A DNA stretch of 41,777 nucleotides. Origin: Rhodococcus sp. AW25M09. GTDB lineage: Bacteria > Actinomycetota > Actinomycetes > Mycobacteriales > Mycobacteriaceae. The stretch spans positions 1 to 41,777 of the forward strand of contig NZ_CAPS01000041.1 in assembly GCF_000333955.1 (NCBI RefSeq), written 5' to 3'. Position numbers and translations under genes: made by a program. Positions 40,389 to 41,777 of the stretch are shown piece after piece (position 1 is the stretch's first letter; the number at the start of each line of letters is the position of its first letter). The notes under the pieces are model-generated. The model did not search any database, was not told where the DNA came from, and saw nothing but the letters and a program-made list of their open reading frames with translations.

Positions 40389-40442
40389 GGACATCGCTCG
40401 AAACGGTTACATCAGATTTCGCCTGTAGGAGGACTGAAAGAC

Positions 40443-41720
40443 ATGACGGAAAGCGGCCGTTGCCCGGTCATTCACTTCGACCACAACTCGCAGGAACACT
40501 CCGCGGACCCCGTCGGCTCCTACCGGAAGCTGAGAAACGCAGAGAAGCGCGGTTGGTCGGAAGCGCACGGCGGCTACTGGGTGCTCTCCGACTACGACGC
40601 CGTGTTCGATGCCTCACGCGACGACGACACGTTCTCTTCGGCGCGAAACGAATACGGCGGCGAGGGACTGTCGGTGGTCATCCCCAAGACTCCGATGCAC
40701 TTTCACATTCCGATCGAGCTCGACCCGCCTGAGTTCCGGAAGTACCGCAAGATCGTCAACCCCATCACCTCTCCGGCAGCTGTGGAGAAGATGAAGGATC
40801 TCGTCGAGCATCACACGACGGCGTTCATCGACAGCGTGATCGAAGAGGGCGAGTGCGATTTCACGTCGGTCATCGGCGTGCCCGCCATCGTCACCGTCGA
40901 CTGGCTCGGGCTCGGCATCGAGGACTGGAAGACGTACGCCTCCGCGCACCACGAGGCTCTCGCAGGAGTCCCCGGCAGCGAGCACTACGAGCATGCGATG
41001 AAGGTCGACTTCCCCTACCTCTCGGCCAAGATGCGTTCGATCATCGCGGATCGGCGCGAGAACCCTACCGACGATGTCATCAGCTACCTAGTGCAGCAGG
41101 AGGTCGACGGGCGAGTGCTCGACGACGTCGAGGTGTTCGGAATGGTCGAACTACTGGTCGCGGGCGGGACAGGCACCACCGCGTCGCTGGTCAGTCAAAC
41201 CCTCGTATGGCTTGCCGATCACACCGATGTTCGTCAGCGGTTGATCGAGGATCCGTCACTCATGGACCACGCCGTCGAAGAATTCCTGCGTTACTTCTCG
41301 CCGACTCAGGCTCTCGCTCGAACCGTCACCGACGATGTGGAATTCAAGGGATGCCCGATGAAGAAGGGCGACAGAGTCTTGCTGTCCTGGGCGTCGGCGA
41401 ACCGGGACGAAGCGTTGTTCGAGAATCCCGATGACATCGACATCGATCGGTGGCCCAACCGCCACACCGCATTCGGCATCGGAGTTCACCGATGCTCTGG
41501 TTCTCACCTCGGTCGGCTGATGGCGAAGTCGCTGCTCTCTCAAATTCTCGAGCGCATGCCCGATTACACGATCGAGCGAGACAAGCTCGAGCGCTACCCG
41601 CACCAGGGGACCAATATGGGCTGGCAGCGGATCCCCGCGCACTTCACACCGGGGAGGAAGATTCTTGCCGACGGTGAAGCGCTGGCTGCCTCCACCGCCC
41701 TCGCGGCACCGATGTACTGA
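40443..41720 (+). CDS. Cytochrome P450 monooxygenase
   Basis: The 425-residue soluble P450 has the I-helix oxygen-activation motif A-G-G-T-G-T-T (240-246), E-x-x-R as Glu280-Arg283 and the haem-binding F-G-I-G-V-H-R-C-S-G with Cys351. The I helix reads G-T-G-T-T where many have A-G-x-D/E-T-T, so the usual acidic residue before the Thr is Gly. A ferredoxin gene is divergent from it. The tail after the haem domain is short and Ala-rich. Hydroxylation of an alicyclic or terpenoid-like compound fits the context, but the substrate is not shown by sequence. Confidence 0.95.
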   Translation: MTESGRCPVIHFDHNSQEHSADPVGSYRKLRNAEKRGWSEAHGGYWVLSDYDAVFDASRDDDTFSSARNEYGGEGLSVVIPKTPMHFHIPIELDPPEFRKYRKIVNPITSPAAVEKMKDLVEHHTTAFIDSVIEEGECDFTSVIGVPAIVTVDWLGLGIEDWKTYASAHHEALAGVPGSEHYEHAMKVDFPYLSAKMRSIIADRRENPTDDVISYLVQQEVDGRVLDDVEVFGMVELLVAGGTGTTASLVSQTLVWLADHTDVRQRLIEDPSLMDHAVEEFLRYFSPTQALARTVTDDVEFKGCPMKKGDRVLLSWASANRDEALFENPDDIDIDRWPNRHTAFGIGVHRCSGSHLGRLMAKSLLSQILERMPDYTIERDKLERYPHQGTNMGWQRIPAHFTPGRKILADGEALAASTALAAPMY

Positions 41721-41777
41721 TGAGCACAATTGTCGTGGTCGGGGAGGGCTCGCCGGCGCACGCACGTGCGAAACGTT
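41720..41777 (+). CDS. Start of a gene following the P450 (3' partial)
   Basis: The ATG at 41720 overlaps the P450 stop (TGATG) and the frame stays open to the end of the window, giving M-S-T-I-V-V-V-G-E-G-S-P-A-H-A-R-A-K-R. The hydrophobic strand followed by Gly-x-Gly recalls a Rossmann start, and a ferredoxin reductase would be logical here. However the sequence after VVVG does not match the usual G-x-x-x-A-G pattern, so identity is unknown. Confidence 0.45.
   Translation, partial: MSTIVVVGEGSPAHARAKR

Noticed and set aside
41720..41777. Ferredoxin reductase after the P450
   Set aside because: Gene order would suit it, but the 19 visible residues do not match the FAD-binding motif well enough to name it.

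Overview
The window looks like chromosome of a high-GC actinomycete of the Mycobacteriales, most like Rhodococcus. Three things suggest this: strong G/C third-position bias, a housekeeping block pairing a TtfA-like mycolate-transport protein with pyrE, and two oxidoreductase families that depend on the actinobacterial redox cofactor mycofactocin. No rRNA, tRNA, insertion sequence, phage gene or CRISPR array was seen.

Layout. Positions 1-3224 are core genome: a membrane-anchored protein of unknown function (5' end missing), a TtfA-like protein, a LemA-like protein and pyrE. A strong hairpin then separates this block from a catabolic supercluster that fills the rest of the window, about 38 kb in at least 13 transcription units, many of them divergent. 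The units are: (a) 6134-3288 minus, esterase, Baeyer-Villiger monooxygenase, EthD-like protein; (b) 6355-11729 plus, a complete LIV/HAAT-type ABC importer plus a mycofactocin-type SDR; (c) 14839-12074 minus, thiolase, an SDR broken by a one-base frameshift, and a crotonase, with a cytochrome P450 remnant beyond it; (d) 14981-25685 plus, a ten-gene operon of acyl-CoA dehydrogenase, SDR, luciferase-like oxidoreductase, acyl-CoA ligase, second acyl-CoA dehydrogenase, CitE-like lyase, MaoC hydratase, aldehyde dehydrogenase, type III CoA-transferase and SDR; (e) a lone SDR and a third acyl-CoA dehydrogenase, divergent; (f) 27881-32534 plus, SnoaL-like protein, second ligase, two MaoC-like subunits, mycofactocin-type SDR, SnoaL-like protein, split-barrel flavoprotein; (g) 34658-32519 minus, NDMA/mycofactocin-type alcohol dehydrogenase and two SnoaL-like proteins; (h) thioesterase and MFS transporter; (i) a fifth SnoaL-like protein; (j) a second, orphan substrate-binding lipoprotein; (k) a BadI/MenB-like crotonase; (l) a GntR/FadR regulator; (m) a 3Fe-4S ferredoxin; (n) an intact P450 and the first bases of a following gene.

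How the genes may work together (inference): uptake by the ABC importer; hydroxylation by P450 and ferredoxin; oxidation of the alcohol by mycofactocin-linked dehydrogenases; ring-oxygen insertion by the BVMO and lactone or ester hydrolysis by the esterase; CoA activation by two ligases and a CoA-transferase; beta-oxidation by three acyl-CoA dehydrogenases, MaoC hydratases, SDRs and thiolase; hydrolytic C-C cleavage of a cyclic beta-ketoacyl-CoA by the BadI/MenB-like enzyme; and retro-aldol cleavage of a branched beta-hydroxyacyl-CoA by the CitE-like lyase. This fits an alicyclic, terpenoid or steroid-like substrate. The sequence does not identify the compound, and I do not recognise the locus as a characterised pathway.

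The most striking non-coding signal is that the promoter regions share short motifs. An A+T-rich ATGATTA core or close variant lies in nine places, GTGA-N6-TCAC (CRP/GlxR-like) in four, and ATGCGCAT-N-ATT in three. This implies that the scattered units form one regulon.
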